DNA of 64,000 nt from Rhodobacter sp. SY28-1 (GTDB lineage: Bacteria; Pseudomonadota; Alphaproteobacteria; Rhodobacterales; Rhodobacteraceae). Location of the stretch: positions 434,001-498,000 of the forward strand of contig NZ_STGH01000001.1 of assembly GCF_005222785.1 (NCBI RefSeq), in the 5' to 3' direction. Positions 32,792 to 43,582 of this stretch are shown in pieces (positions within the stretch are counted from its first letter, which is position 1; every line of letters starts with the position of its first letter). The notes below the pieces were generated by a model that was given only the letters and a program-made list of their open reading frames with translations, made no database searches and was not told the DNA's origin. The position numbers were made by a program, and so were the translations under genes.

Positions 32792-33763
32792 CTACTCCGG
32801 ACGGCTCCGGGTTTTTCGCCACTCTGCCGGGGGCGTGCCGAACTGGCGTGTGAAGGCGCGGGTGAAGGCGGCTTCGGTGCCGTAACCGGCTCCGGTTGCA
32901 ATGGTGATGATCGGGTCGGGAGTGGACGCAAGTGCCTCGGTAGCGAGGTAGAGGCGCCAGTCGCGCAGGTAGCGCATGGGCGAGGTGCCGAGAAGGCCCG
33001 TGAAGCGCGCGGTGAGGGCGGAGCGGGAGGTGCCGGTCGCCTGCGCCAGCGCGGGTAGGCTCCAGTCACGGGTGGGCGCGTCGTGCAGCGCGAGGAGGGC
33101 GCGTGACAGCGTGGGGTCGAGGATCGCGGCCAGCCAGCCCTTGGGCGCCGGGGTCTGGAACTGGCGGCGCAGGATTTCCAGGAAAGCGAGTTCGGTCAAG
33201 CGTTCGAGAATCGGGCCGCCGCCGGGTTGGGGCTGGTCAACCTCGGTTACGATCTGGGCGATGGTGCCGGAGAGCCAGTCGTTTTGGCCTGCTGTCCGCA
33301 AATGGATGAACTCGGGCAGCGCGGCGCGGAACGGGGCGAAGCCTGTCGCCTGACATTGGACATAGCCGCAGAGGATGCGGACCTGTGGACCTGGCGCGGG
33401 GTAGTGGAGCGTTGGGGTCGCGGGCCAGGGCTGTGCCGGAAGGTCTCCGCCGGGGTCGATCAGCCGACCGCCCTCGCCCGCGCCAAGCATGTGCGGTGTG
33501 CCGAAGGGGAAGGCGGCGATGTCTCCGGTTTCAAGTATGGTGCGACGTCCATGCAAGTCGACCCAGCAGGGGCCGGCGGCGACGATGTGAAAGCCGATCG
33601 CGTCCTTCGGTCGCCACGGCGCGGGGGTGGCGTCGGTGGTCCAGTCGCCCTGCGGCATGAAGCAGTATTGCAGTGAGCCGGAGATGCGGATGCGGCGCAG
33701 GGCCTGGGAGAGGAGCTGCGCGGTCTCTGGTAGATCGGTCAAGGATTTCGGCGGGTCGGCCAA
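32792..33763 (-). CDS. AraC-family regulator with cupin-type sensor domain
   Basis: An AraC protein. The N-terminal half is a cupin-like ligand domain (RRIRISGSLQYCFMPQGDW, FHIVAAGPCWVDLHGRR, FPFGTPHMLG). The C-terminal ~100 residues hold two helix-turn-helices (DWSLPALAQATGTSRSALTA, TIATGAGYGTEAAFTRAFTR). I take TTG 33763 as start because AGGAG lies 10 bases ahead; the only upstream ATG in frame (33814) has no ribosome site and would crowd the divergent DsrE gene. It probably controls that neighbour or itself. Confidence 0.8.
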   Translation of the reverse strand: MADPPKSLTDLPETAQLLSQALRRIRISGSLQYCFMPQGDWTTDATPAPWRPKDAIGFHIVAAGPCWVDLHGRRTILETGDIAAFPFGTPHMLGAGEGGRLIDPGGDLPAQPWPATPTLHYPAPGPQVRILCGYVQCQATGFAPFRAALPEFIHLRTAGQNDWLSGTIAQIVTEVDQPQPGGGPILERLTELAFLEILRRQFQTPAPKGWLAAILDPTLSRALLALHDAPTRDWSLPALAQATGTSRSALTARFTGLLGTSPMRYLRDWRLYLATEALASTPDPIITIATGAGYGTEAAFTRAFTRQFGTPPAEWRKTRSRPE

Positions 33764-33830
33764 AGACGGAAGGCTCCTGCTTCGGGCAATGAGGGGGCAT
33801 CGAAACCCATGCATTGCACAGGAGATTATC

Positions 33831-34199
33831 ATGGCAACGGGCAGCGACAAACTTGTGGTGGTGATGACGAACGGGATTGCGAGCGAGTTGTCTTCGGTCG
33901 GGTTCACTATCGCCAATGGCGGGCTCACGGCGGGGCTGCAGGTCAGTGTCTTCCTCACCTCGAACGCGGTGGACCTGGTGCGGAAGGGTGGGCAGGCGAT
34001 GACGCATGTGCCGCCCCTGGACCCGCTGGCGGCGCTGATCGCCGACTTTCAGGCGCGGGGTGGGGTGATCTGGGCCTGCCCGCCCTGCGTGAAGGCGCGG
34101 GGCTATGGGCCGGAGGACTTGCTGGACGGTGTGGTGATCCAGGGGGCCAGCGCCATGCATGCCGAGATCAAGGCCGGGGCGGCGGTGGTGTCGTTCTAG
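33831..34199 (+). CDS. DsrE-family protein
   Basis: A 122-residue protein of the DsrE/DsrF-like fold. It has KLVVVMTNGIASELSSVG, SVFLTSNAVDLVRKG, a conserved CPPCVKARGY Cys pair near residue 85 and GAAVVSF at the end. DsrE-like proteins bind or relay sulfur through cysteines; the pair here fits, but the physiological sulfur partner is unknown. AGGAG precedes the ATG at 33831. It is divergent from the AraC gene and ends three bases before the ligase stop on the other strand. Confidence 0.8.
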   Translation: MATGSDKLVVVMTNGIASELSSVGFTIANGGLTAGLQVSVFLTSNAVDLVRKGGQAMTHVPPLDPLAALIADFQARGGVIWACPPCVKARGYGPEDLLDGVVIQGASAMHAEIKAGAAVVSF

Positions 34200-34202
34200 G
34201 CG

Positions 34203-35771
34203 CTACGCCTCGGGCGGTAGCATGGCCTGGAGGGTTGAGAGGTGGTCGGCCTCGGACGCGGGTTTGTCGCTGCGGATGCGGTTGATGCGGGGGAAGCGCA
34301 TCGCGACGCCGGATTTGTGGCGGGAGGAGCGGTTGAGGCCCTCGAACGCCACCTCCACCACGCGGGTGCGGGCGACGGAGCGGACGGTGCCGAAACGCTC
34401 GACCGTGTTGTTGCGGACGAAGCGGTCGAGTTCCTTCAGTTCCTCGTCGGTGAAGCCGAAATAGGCCTTGCCGACGGGGACGAGGTCGTCGCCGTTCCAG
34501 ACGCCGAAGGTGAAGTCGGAGTAGAAGCCGGAGCGTTTGCCGTGGCCGCGCTGGGCGTACATCAGGACGGCGTCGATCAGGTGGGGGTCGCGTTTCCATT
34601 TGAACCAGGGGCCCTTCATGCGGCCGGCGAGGTAGGGGCTGTCGCGGCGCTTGATCATCACGCCTTCGATGACGTCGGCGGGCGGGTTCAGGCGGAGGGC
34701 GGCGAGGTCGTTCCAGGTGGCGAAGTGCAGGTTCGGGGACAGGTCGATGCGGGGGCCGAGGTTTGCGACGGCCTGGGTCAGGGTCGCGCGGCGGGCGTCG
34801 TAGGGCTGGTCGCGCAGGTCCTGGCCGTTCCAGATCAGGACGTCATACAGGCGCAGGCCTGCGGGGTGGGAGCGGAGCATGGCGGGGGTGACGGTCTTGC
34901 GGTTCAGACGCTGCTGGAGGTCGCCGAAGCTGGCGATGTCGTCGCCGCGGCGGACAAGGAGTTCGCCGTCGAGGGCTCCGTCGAAGTGCATCAGGTCGAG
35001 GACATCGGGGAAGGCGGGGCTGATGTCCTCTCCGGTCCGGGAATAGAGCCGCCGGGTGCCGCCGTCGCTGACGGCCTGGACGCGGATGCCGTCCCATTTC
35101 CATTCGGCGGCGTAGTCGGCGGGGTCGAGGGCGGAGAGCTGGTCGAGGTCGGTGGGGGTGGAGAGCATCACCGGGCGGAAAGGCGCGCGGGCGGCGGCTT
35201 CGGGGCGTGGGGCTCCGCCAGCCCAGGCGAAGAGGTCGAGGTAGGGGGGCGTGAGGGCGTGCCAGATCTCCTCGACCTCGGGGAGGGGAAGGTTGGCCCA
35301 GGTGGCGAAGGCGGTGCGGGCGAGGCGGGCGGAGACGCCGACGCGCAGCGCGCCGGTGGCGAGTTTCAGGTAGGCGTAACGTTCGGAGGGGCCGAGGCTG
35401 TCGAGCCGGGCGGTGATCAGCGCCGGAAGGCGGGTCTTGGGGGTGGTCGCGAGTTCGTGGACGACTTCCGACAGAGGCGGGTCGGAGCGGGTGCCTTCGG
35501 GCCAGATCAGCGAGATCGTCTCGGCCAGATCGCCAACGAAATCATAGCTGTAGGTGAAAAGCTGAGCATCTACTCGCGTTTCGGTCAGGCCGCGGAGGAG
35601 GCTTGGGGTGACCTGTCGCAGCTTCAGATCCCCGGTCAGGGCGGCGAGCATCAGGCCGCGCTGGGGGTCGGTCTGTTCGGCGAAGGCGGTGGTGAGGAGG
35701 CGTTCCTTGCCCAACCGTTGCGGCGTGAAGGCGAGGCGTTCGAGGAGGGTGGCGAAGGCTGAAAGGCTCAT
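34203..35771 (-). CDS. ATP-dependent DNA ligase, exonuclease-associated type
   Basis: A 522-residue ATP-dependent ligase. The N-terminal DNA-binding domain spans about 1-195. The nucleotidyltransferase domain has the catalytic Lys225 in AAEWKWDGIRVQAV, then GELLVRRGDD and VIEGVMIKRRDSPYLAGR. The OB domain carries WFKWKRDPHLIDAVLMYAQR. It overlaps the exonuclease gene by 4 bases, forming the pair known from many proteobacteria as 'cisplatin damage response ligase' plus 'ligase-associated exonuclease'. A DNA repair role is inferred from that family link. Confidence 0.92.
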   Translation of the reverse strand: MSLSAFATLLERLAFTPQRLGKERLLTTAFAEQTDPQRGLMLAALTGDLKLRQVTPSLLRGLTETRVDAQLFTYSYDFVGDLAETISLIWPEGTRSDPPLSEVVHELATTPKTRLPALITARLDSLGPSERYAYLKLATGALRVGVSARLARTAFATWANLPLPEVEEIWHALTPPYLDLFAWAGGAPRPEAAARAPFRPVMLSTPTDLDQLSALDPADYAAEWKWDGIRVQAVSDGGTRRLYSRTGEDISPAFPDVLDLMHFDGALDGELLVRRGDDIASFGDLQQRLNRKTVTPAMLRSHPAGLRLYDVLIWNGQDLRDQPYDARRATLTQAVANLGPRIDLSPNLHFATWNDLAALRLNPPADVIEGVMIKRRDSPYLAGRMKGPWFKWKRDPHLIDAVLMYAQRGHGKRSGFYSDFTFGVWNGDDLVPVGKAYFGFTDEELKELDRFVRNNTVERFGTVRSVARTRVVEVAFEGLNRSSRHKSGVAMRFPRINRIRSDKPASEADHLSTLQAMLPPEA

Positions 35772-36766
35772 TCCGCTTCATCCTCGTAGCCGACGAGGTG
35801 GAGGGGTTTCGCGGCGCGCTGGGTCACCTCGCACCAGCGCATCAGGGCGTCTTCGCGGCCGTGGGTGATCCAGACTTCGGACGGGTTAAGCTCGGTGATG
35901 GTGGCGGTAAGGTGGGGCCAGTCGATGTGGTCGGAAATGATGAGCGGCAGTTCGACGCCGCGCTGGCGGGCGCGGGCGCGGACCTGCATCCAGCCGGATG
36001 CGAAGGCGAGGACCGGGTCGGGGAAGCGCTGGGCCCAGGTGGCGGCGAAGGCCGACGGGGGCGCGATGATGATGGCTCCGGCGAAGTCCGACTTCTTGCC
36101 CTCGGTCGCGGGGCGGAGGTCGCCGAGGTCAATGCCTTGCGCGACGTGGTAGTCGCAGAGGCGCTGCAGCGCGCCGTGGATGTGGATGGGAGCGTCCCAC
36201 CCTGAGGCCCGGATGGCGGCGATGACGCGCTGGGCTTTGCCAAGGGCGTAGGCTCCGATCAGGTGCGCGCGTTCGGGGAAGGCTTCGACGCTGGCGAGGA
36301 GCCGGGCGATTTCCACTTGCGGTGGGGGGTGGCGGAAGACGGGGAGGGCGAAGGTCGCCTCGGTCACGAAGATGTCGCAGGGGACGGGTTCGAAAGGGGC
36401 GCAGGTGGGGGTGGGGACGCGGGCGTAGTCGCCGGAGACGACGATCTTTTGGCCCGAGCCTTGCACCGCGATCTGGGCCGAGCCGAGGACGTGGCCTGCC
36501 GGGTGGAAGGAGACGGTGACCTCGCCGATGCGGGTGGGGTCGGTGTAGGGCTGGCGTGCGTTGGTGAAGTCGTCGCCGTAGCGGATCGCCATGATGTCGA
36601 GCGTTTCCCGGGTGGCCATGACGGCGGCGTGGCCGGGGCGGGCGTGGTCGGAATGGCCGTGGGTGACCAGCGCTCGGGGGACGGGGGGGGGGGGGTCGAT
36701 GAAGAAATCGCCGCCCGGGCAGTAAAGCCCCTCGGGTCGCGGGATAAGGAGGGGCGGTCGGGCCAT
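35768..36766 (-). CDS. Ligase-associated DNA exonuclease (beta-CASP MBL)
   Basis: A 332-residue SNM1-like metallo-beta-lactamase/beta-CASP nuclease. The metal motif is THGHSDHARPGH (His36, His38, Asp40, His41), followed by FHPAGHVLGSAQIAV, VVSGDYARVPTPTCAPFEPV and a C-terminal VWITHGRED. The N-terminal stretch FFIDPPPPVPRA is encoded across a run of 13 cytosines on the coding strand (36683-36695), where I expect WR-like residues in relatives. The ATG at 36766 starts the domain; upstream frame is shadow. Confidence 0.9.
   Translation of the reverse strand: MARPPLLIPRPEGLYCPGGDFFIDPPPPVPRALVTHGHSDHARPGHAAVMATRETLDIMAIRYGDDFTNARQPYTDPTRIGEVTVSFHPAGHVLGSAQIAVQGSGQKIVVSGDYARVPTPTCAPFEPVPCDIFVTEATFALPVFRHPPPQVEIARLLASVEAFPERAHLIGAYALGKAQRVIAAIRASGWDAPIHIHGALQRLCDYHVAQGIDLGDLRPATEGKKSDFAGAIIIAPPSAFAATWAQRFPDPVLAFASGWMQVRARARQRGVELPLIISDHIDWPHLTATITELNPSEVWITHGREDALMRWCEVTQRAAKPLHLVGYEDEAE
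36683..36695. repeat. 13-base G/C homopolymer in coding sequence
   Basis: An uninterrupted run of 13 G (C on the coding strand) lies in the first 30 codons of the exonuclease gene. Gain or loss of one base would shift the frame and abolish the enzyme. Confidence 0.85.
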
Positions 36767-36907
36767 TCGGGTGTCCAAGCGGTGCGGGGGCGCCGATGCA
36801 AAGGTGTGGCTTTGCGCCTGGGTGTCAACGCGTTTGGCGTCGCGGGATTCCTGTGGGGTGGGGTTAAGGGAGTGGTTGACGTTGGTCTGATCGGGTGCGG
36901 CCGGGGG

Positions 36908-36950
36908 CAAAACTTTTCGAAAAGTTTTGGAAAATCCTTCGAAGGATTTT
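36908..36950. terminator. Double palindrome repeat, copy B
   Basis: A perfect 22-bp palindrome (36908-36929, core ACTTTTCGAAAAGT) is followed by a perfect 20-bp palindrome (36931-36950, AAAATCCTTC/GAAGGATTTT), flanked by GGGGC and GCCCC. It sits just after the thiolase stop on the minus strand and probably ends that operon. It is the counterpart of the copy at 23366-23409. Confidence 0.7.
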
Positions 36951-36971
36951 CGCCCCAGTCAGCCGTCCCGC

Positions 36972-38146
<1,175 letters not shown>

Positions 38147-38150
<4 letters not shown>

Positions 38151-39265
38151 GCGGTCAGTCCATCCGGGGGTGGCAGGTAACGGGTCTTGAGGTGCGGGGG
38201 CGCGGCCTGTTCCAGGCGGGCGAGTTCGGCGGCGATGGTCGCAGGGCCGTGCGCTTGCAGGCAGTCGAACGGGCCACGCGGCAGGTTCAGGCCTAGTTTC
38301 AGCGCGGTGTCGATGCCGTCGCGCGTCGTGCCGCCTTCGGCGAGCAGCCAGGCGGCTTCGTTCGCAAGGGTGGCCTCGATGCGCAGGACGATGGCGGGGG
38401 CGTCCTGTGGGGCCGGGGGCAGAGGGTCGGGGTGGACGAAGCCGCGTCCCGTCTTCCGGCCAAGGGTGCCGCTGGCGACCTGGGCGCGGAGGGCGTCGAA
38501 GACGTGATAGCGCGGGTGGCCGTCCATGGCGCGGTTCAGGCCTTCGGTCGCGGCGAGGTTGATGTCGGCGCCGATCAGGTCGATCAGGCTGAAGGGGCCT
38601 AGGCGGTAGCCTGCCTGGACCATGGCGGCGTCGATTTCTGCCGGGGTGCGGCCTTCTTCCATCAGCGCGAGGGCCTCGCCGTAGAAGGGCCGGGCACAGC
38701 GGTTGACGATGAAACCGGGGCGGTCGGGGCAGTCGATCACGGTCTTGCCCGTGGGCTGCATCAGCGCTCGGGCGGTGTCGAGGGCCCGCGGGGCGGTGCC
38801 GGGATGGGCGACGAGTTCGACCAGTTTCATCGCCGGGGCGGGGTTGAAGAAGTGGAGGCCGATGATGCGGTCGGGGTGTTTGAGGCCCTGCGCAATGGCG
38901 GCGACGGAGAGGGAGGAGGTGTTGGTGGCGAGGATCGCGTCAGGTGCCATGACCTGTTCCAGCGCGGCGAAGAGGGACTGCTTGGCGGGGAGTTGTTCGA
39001 TCACGGCCTCGATGGCGAGGGCGGCCTGGCCCATGGCTTCGGGACCGTCGACGATCTGGACGCGGGAGCGGATCGCGTCGCGGTCGATGGAGGAGAGTTT
39101 TCCGGCCTCGACGCGCGGGGCAAGGGAAGTGGCGATGCGGTCGAGTGCGTTGGCTCGGGCGGGTTCGTGGCTGTCGGTTGCCAGCACTGTATAGCCAGCG
39201 GCGGCGAAGACTTGCGCGATGCCGAGGCCCATGGTGCCGAGGCCGATGACGGCGACGGCGGTCAT
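38147..39265 (-). CDS. 3-hydroxyacyl-CoA dehydrogenase (PaaH-like)
   Basis: A 372-residue enzyme. The NAD-binding motif is VIGLGTMGLGIAQVFAAAGY at the N-terminus, NTSSLSVAAIAQGLKHPDRI and GLHFFNPAPAMKLVELV contain the catalytic His/Glu region, and PGFIVNRCARPFYGEAL starts the first C-terminal dimerisation domain. A shorter second one closes the protein. It resembles dehydrogenases of aromatic CoA pathways such as PaaH. It is coupled by 4-base overlaps to both the thiolase and hydratase genes. Confidence 0.88.
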
Positions 39266-40017
39266 TTGCCCTGGAACCCCGGCTTGCGCTTTTCGCGGAA
39301 GGCGCGGATGCCTTCGGCCTTGTCGGCGGTGTCGAGGAGGGACTCGAAGGCCTGGCGTTCCTGGGCGAGGGCCAGCGCAGCCTCGGCCCCCGCGACGAGG
39401 GCGGCTTTGGCGGCCATCAGGGCGAGGGGGGCGCGGTCGGCGAGTTTGGCCGTCAGCGTGGCAGCTTCGGTCACGGCGTCGTCGGCCAGGTGTGAGGCGA
39501 GGCCCCAGGCGAAGGCGGTGGGGGCGTCGATGATTTCGCCGGTCAGCACCATTCGCGAGGCGCGGGCGGGGCCGATCCGGGACATCAGGCGCTGGCCGCC
39601 ACCCGCGCCGGGGATCAGGCCCAGGTTCGTTTCGGGCAGGCCGAGGCGGGCAGTGGGGCCGACGACGAGGAGGTCGGACATGAGGGCGAGCTCAAGTCCA
39701 CCGCCCAAGGCAAAGCCCTCCACGGCGGCGACCAGCGGTTTGGGGAAAGCGCGGATCGCGGCCCAATGCGCCTTGCGGGGGTCGGTTGCGCCTTCGGCGG
39801 TGGTCTTCGTCTCGATCTCGGCAATATCGGCCCCGGCGGCGAAATTGCCCTCGGCGCCGTAGAGCAGCACGGCTCGGCAGTCGGGCGTAGTGGCCAGCCG
39901 CTGCAGCGTCGCGGCGAGATCGGCCAGAAGCGCGGTGTTCAGCGCGTTCCGGGCGGCGGGCCGGTTCAGCACCAGCCGCGTCCATGCGCCTTCGCCGATT
40001 TCAAGCAGATGGGTCAT
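39262..40017 (-). CDS. Enoyl-CoA hydratase (PaaF-like)
   Basis: A 251-residue crotonase. Both catalytic glutamates are in place: [16 protein letters not shown] (first Glu) and [16 protein letters not shown] (second Glu). The oxyanion loop is [11 protein letters not shown], and the C-terminal KRKPGFQGK is usual for PaaF-like hydratases. It is the first gene of the hydratase-dehydrogenase-thiolase operon, divergent from the 2-aminobenzoyl-CoA gene set across a 105-base region holding a 29-bp palindrome. Confidence 0.9.
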   Translation of the reverse strand: MTHLLEIGEGAWTRLVLNRPAARNALNTALLADLAATLQRLATTPDCRAVLLYGAEGNFAAGADIAEIETKTTAEGATDPRKAHWAAIRAFPKPLVAAVEGFALGGGLELALMSDLLVVGPTARLGLPETNLGLIPGAGGGQRLMSRIGPARASRMVLTGEIIDAPTAFAWGLASHLADDAVTEAATLTAKLADRAPLALMAAKAALVAGAEAALALAQERQAFESLLDTADKAEGIRAFREKRKPGFQGK

Positions 40018-40045
40018 GGCGGCAGTTTGGAAGAACCAGGGATTT

Positions 40046-40074
40046 TTTCAAGCATAAAAGTTTTAAGCTTGAAA
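40046..40074. promoter_or_regulatory. 29-bp near-perfect palindrome in divergent promoter
   Basis: TTTCAAGCATAAAA, a central G (40060), then TTTTAAGCTTGAAA: 13 of 14 positions pair. It lies between the hydratase start (40017, minus) and the monooxygenase start (40123, plus), in an AT-rich island within very GC-rich DNA. It is a probable operator, perhaps for the MarR protein encoded at 43151-43582. Confidence 0.75.
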
Positions 40075-40122
40075 TTATCAGGAGCGATGTCAAAGTTGCA
40101 GCAGCAACGGGAGCACCGGGAC

Positions 40123-42408
40123 ATGAAGATTCTTTGCCTCGGCGGAGGGCCGGCGGGACTGTACTTCGCCATTTCGATGAAGCTGCGCGATCCGGCGCAT
40201 GACGTGACCGTGCTGGAGCGGAACAAGGCCAACGACACCTTCGGCTGGGGTGTCGTGCTGTCGGATGATGCGCTGGGCCGGATGCAGAAGAATGACCCGG
40301 TGTCGGCCGAGGCGATCCGGGGCAATTTCGCCTATTGGGACGACATCGCCGTGGTGCATGACGGGGTGCGGACGGTGTCGGGCGGGCATGGCTTTGCCGG
40401 GATCGGGCGCAAGGCGATGCTGGTCCTGCTGCAGGCCCGCGCGCGGGAATTGGGGGTGCGGCTGGAATTCGAGACGGTGTTCAAATCCGCCGAGGAATAC
40501 CGCCGTGAGTATGACCTTGTCGTCGGCTGCGATGGGATCAACAGCCTAGTGCGCGGCGAATACAAGGAGGTGTTCCGGCCTGACATCGACACGCGCAAGT
40601 GCAAGTTCGTCTGGCTGGGGACGCACCAGAAGTTCGACGACGCCTTCACCTTCATCTTCGAGAAGACCGAGCACGGCTGGGTCTGGGCGCATGTCTACCA
40701 GTTCGACGACAACACCGCGACGTTCATCGTCGAGACCCTGCCTGAGACCTGGGACAAGTTCGGTTTCGCCGACATGTCCAAGGAAGAGACGGTCGAGACC
40801 TGCCGGAAGATTTTCGAGCGGCATCTTGGCGGGCATGAGCTGATGTCGAACGCGGCGCACCTGCGGGGGTCGGCAGTCTGGATCCAGTTCCCGCGGGTGA
40901 TCTGCGAGAAGTGGTATCACGAGAATGTCGTCCTGATGGGCGATGCGGCGGCGACGGGGCATTTCTCGATCGGGTCGGGCTCGCGGCTGGCTTTCGACAG
41001 TGCGATTGCGCTGGCCGAGTACCTGCATTCCGAGCCGACGATGGAAGACGCCTTCCGCCGCTATCAGGACGAACGCCGGGTCGAGGTGCTGCGCTTGCAA
41101 TCGGCGGCGCGCAATTCGCTGGAGTGGTTCGAGCAGGTTGAACGTTACCTGGACATGCCGCCGATCCAGTTCGCCTATTCGCTTTTGACCCGGTCGCAGC
41201 GGATCAGCCATGAAAACCTGCGGCTGCGCGACCCGGAGTGGCTGGCCAGCGCCGAGGCCTGGTTCCAGCGCCAGGCGGGGGGCCGTGAGGGCCGCCGCCC
41301 GATGTTCGCGCCGTTTCAGCTGCGCGACATGCGGCTGGAGAACCGGATCGTCGTCTCGCCCATGGCGCAGTACAAGGCGGTGGACGGCTGCCCGACCGAC
41401 TGGCATTTCACCCATTATGCCGAACGCGCCAAGGGCGGGGCGGGGCTGGTCTACACCGAGATGACCTGCGTGTCGCCTGAAGGGCGGATCACGCATGGGT
41501 GCCCCGGGTTCTACGCGCCGGAGCACGAGGCTGCCTGGAAGCGGCTGGTCGATTTCGTCCATGCCGAGACGGCGGCGAAGCTGTGCGCGCAGATCGGCCA
41601 TGCCGGGCGGAAGGCCTCGGTCCAGTTGCCCTGGGAGGAGGATGAGATGCCTCTGCGCCAGGGGGCGTGGGAGACGATGGGGCCGTCGCCGCTGCCCTGG
41701 TCGCCGGAGCATCCTGCGCCCCGGGAAATGACGCGAGCCGATATGGAGCGGGTGACGGCGGAGTTCGTGGCGTCGACGGAAATGGCATTGCGGGCCGGGT
41801 TCGACATGGTGGAGCTGCACGCGGCCCACGGCTATCTGATTTCCAGTTTCATCAGCCCCCTGTCCAATCATCGGACCGACAGCTATGGCGGATCGCTGGA
41901 GAACCGGATGCGCTGGCCGCTGGAGGTTTTTGCCGCAATGCGGGCGGTCTGGCCGGCGGAAAAGCCGATGTCGGTCCGGATTTCCGCCACCGACTGGGTG
42001 GGCCGTGACGGGGTGACCCCCGAGGATGCCGTTGCCATCGCCCGGATGTTCCATGCAGCCGGGGCGGATATCATCGACGTGTCGGCGGGGCAGACCTCGA
42101 CCGATGCCAAGCCGGTCTATGGCCGGATGTTCCAGACCCCGTTCAGCGACCGGATCCGCAACGAGGCCGGCATCGCCACGATGGCGGTCGGCAACATCAC
42201 CGAGGCGGATCAGGTGAACTCGATCCTGCTGGCAGGGCGGGCCGACCTTGTGTGTCTGGCGCGTCCGCATCTGGCCGATCCCTACTGGACGCTGCACGCC
42301 GCGGTGGCGGCGGGAGACAGCGGTACGGTCTGGCCGAAGCCCTACCGGGCGGGGCAGAGGCAGGCCGAACGGCTGGCCGAGCGCGCAGTAGAGGTGATCC
42401 GGGCATGA
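40123..42408 (+). CDS. 2-aminobenzoyl-CoA monooxygenase/reductase-type fusion
   Basis: A 761-residue fusion. Residues 1 to about 385 form a flavin monooxygenase like salicylyl-CoA 5-hydroxylase: [33 protein letters not shown], and [20 protein letters not shown]. Residues about 394-761 form an Old Yellow Enzyme reductase: [43 protein letters not shown] and [12 protein letters not shown]. This arrangement is that of 2-aminobenzoyl-CoA monooxygenase/reductase from Azoarcus evansii, which hydroxylates and then reduces the ring of anthraniloyl-CoA. ATG 40123 follows a GGGAG site. Confidence 0.88.
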   Translation: MKILCLGGGPAGLYFAISMKLRDPAHDVTVLERNKANDTFGWGVVLSDDALGRMQKNDPVSAEAIRGNFAYWDDIAVVHDGVRTVSGGHGFAGIGRKAMLVLLQARARELGVRLEFETVFKSAEEYRREYDLVVGCDGINSLVRGEYKEVFRPDIDTRKCKFVWLGTHQKFDDAFTFIFEKTEHGWVWAHVYQFDDNTATFIVETLPETWDKFGFADMSKEETVETCRKIFERHLGGHELMSNAAHLRGSAVWIQFPRVICEKWYHENVVLMGDAAATGHFSIGSGSRLAFDSAIALAEYLHSEPTMEDAFRRYQDERRVEVLRLQSAARNSLEWFEQVERYLDMPPIQFAYSLLTRSQRISHENLRLRDPEWLASAEAWFQRQAGGREGRRPMFAPFQLRDMRLENRIVVSPMAQYKAVDGCPTDWHFTHYAERAKGGAGLVYTEMTCVSPEGRITHGCPGFYAPEHEAAWKRLVDFVHAETAAKLCAQIGHAGRKASVQLPWEEDEMPLRQGAWETMGPSPLPWSPEHPAPREMTRADMERVTAEFVASTEMALRAGFDMVELHAAHGYLISSFISPLSNHRTDSYGGSLENRMRWPLEVFAAMRAVWPAEKPMSVRISATDWVGRDGVTPEDAVAIARMFHAAGADIIDVSAGQTSTDAKPVYGRMFQTPFSDRIRNEAGIATMAVGNITEADQVNSILLAGRADLVCLARPHLADPYWTLHAAVAAGDSGTVWPKPYRAGQRQAERLAERAVEVIRA

Positions 42409-43154
42409 GCGGGGCGCTTGATCCGCGTGTCCGGCGGGTGCTGATCACCGGTGGGGGGACTGGGGTTGGGGCCGACCTCGCGCGCGGGTTTGCGGCTGAG
42501 GGAGCCGAGGTGGTGATCTGCGGACGGCGGGAAGCCCCCCTGCGCGCGGTGGCCGTGCGGACCGGGGCGCGGGTGATCCTGGCGGATGTGACGGACGAGG
42601 GCGAGGTGGCGCGGTTGTTTGCCGAGGCGGGGCGTTGCGACGTGGTGATTGCCAATGCGGGGCAAGCAGACAGTGCGCCGTTCGCCCGCACCTCTCTGGA
42701 GCAATGGAACCGGATGCTGGCGGTAAACCTGACCGGCGTGTTCCTGACCTTTCGTGAAGGCTTGCGGCAATTCGACGGCTGGGGGCGGCTGCTGGCGGTA
42801 GCTTCGACCGCCGGGCTGAAGGGCTATGCCAAGGTCGCGCCCTATGCGGCGGCCAAGCATGGGGTGATGGGCATGGTGCGGTCGCTGGCGCTGGAGGTTG
42901 CGCGGGGGCCGGTCACCGTGAACGCGATCTGCCCCGGGTTTCTGGACACCGACATGACGGTCGAAAGCATCCGCATCATCAGTGAGAAGACCGGACGCAG
43001 CCTGGACGAGGCGCGGGCTGCGCTGGAAGCCTTGAGCCCGCAGAACCGGCTTTATCGGCCTGACGAGGTCACCTCGGCCGCGCTGTGGCTGTGCGGGCCG
43101 GGGTCGGATGGGGTGAACGGGCAGGCGATCACCATTTCCGGGGGTGAGGCATGA
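42405..43154 (+). CDS. Short-chain dehydrogenase/reductase
   Basis: A 249-residue SDR. It has the cofactor motif TGGGTGVG (15-22), NAG at 84-86, catalytic Ser134 region VASTAGLKG, Tyr147 and Lys151 in YAAAK, and a [13 protein letters not shown] loop. In this operon it probably oxidises or reduces an alicyclic hydroxy/keto CoA intermediate made by the upstream fusion enzyme. It overlaps that gene and the MarR gene by 4 bases each. Confidence 0.88.
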   Translation: MSGALDPRVRRVLITGGGTGVGADLARGFAAEGAEVVICGRREAPLRAVAVRTGARVILADVTDEGEVARLFAEAGRCDVVIANAGQADSAPFARTSLEQWNRMLAVNLTGVFLTFREGLRQFDGWGRLLAVASTAGLKGYAKVAPYAAAKHGVMGMVRSLALEVARGPVTVNAICPGFLDTDMTVESIRIISEKTGRSLDEARAALEALSPQNRLYRPDEVTSAALWLCGPGSDGVNGQAITISGGEA

Positions 43155-43582
43155 CCGAAGGGTCGAAGCGGCGGCTGAAGCTGTGGATCCGGCTGTTGTC
43201 GGTGACCCGGGGGGCGGAATCCTCGCTGCGCGAATTCCTGCGGGTGCAGCACGGGTCGACCCTGCCGCGGTTCGACGTGATGGCGACGCTGTATCGCCGG
43301 AAAGAGGGCTGCAGCATGAGCGAGCTGAGCCGGATGCTGCTGGTGTCAAACGGCAACGTGACGGCGGTGGTGGACCGGCTGGAGGCCGACGGGATGGTGG
43401 AGCGCCGCCCGTCCGAGACCGACCGGCGCACGGTCTTTGTCAGCCTGACGCCGCAGGGGCTGCAGCATTTCGAGGCGCTGGCCCGGGACCATGAGGCGGA
43501 GGTCGCGAAGATCTTCGCCGGGCTGGACGATGCGGATGTCGATACGCTGACCGAAATCCTGAAGAGGGCGGCAAAGCGATGA
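43151..43582 (+). CDS. MarR-family regulator of the aminobenzoyl-CoA operon
   Basis: A 143-residue MarR protein. The winged helix includes [20 protein letters not shown], the recognition helix and the wing [20 protein letters not shown]. It is buried within the catabolic operon with ATGA overlaps on both sides, so it is autoregulated if it binds the upstream palindrome at 40046-40074. An aromatic CoA ester or free acid ligand is plausible by analogy with other MarR regulators of CoA pathways. Confidence 0.88.
   Translation: MTEGSKRRLKLWIRLLSVTRGAESSLREFLRVQHGSTLPRFDVMATLYRRKEGCSMSELSRMLLVSNGNVTAVVDRLEADGMVERRPSETDRRTVFVSLTPQGLQHFEALARDHEAEVAKIFAGLDDADVDTLTEILKRAAKR

Noticed and set aside
40546-42297. 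A 583-codon minus-strand open frame inside the monooxygenase fusion gene
   Set aside because: The fusion protein on plus has complete flavin-domain motifs; the antisense frame has none.
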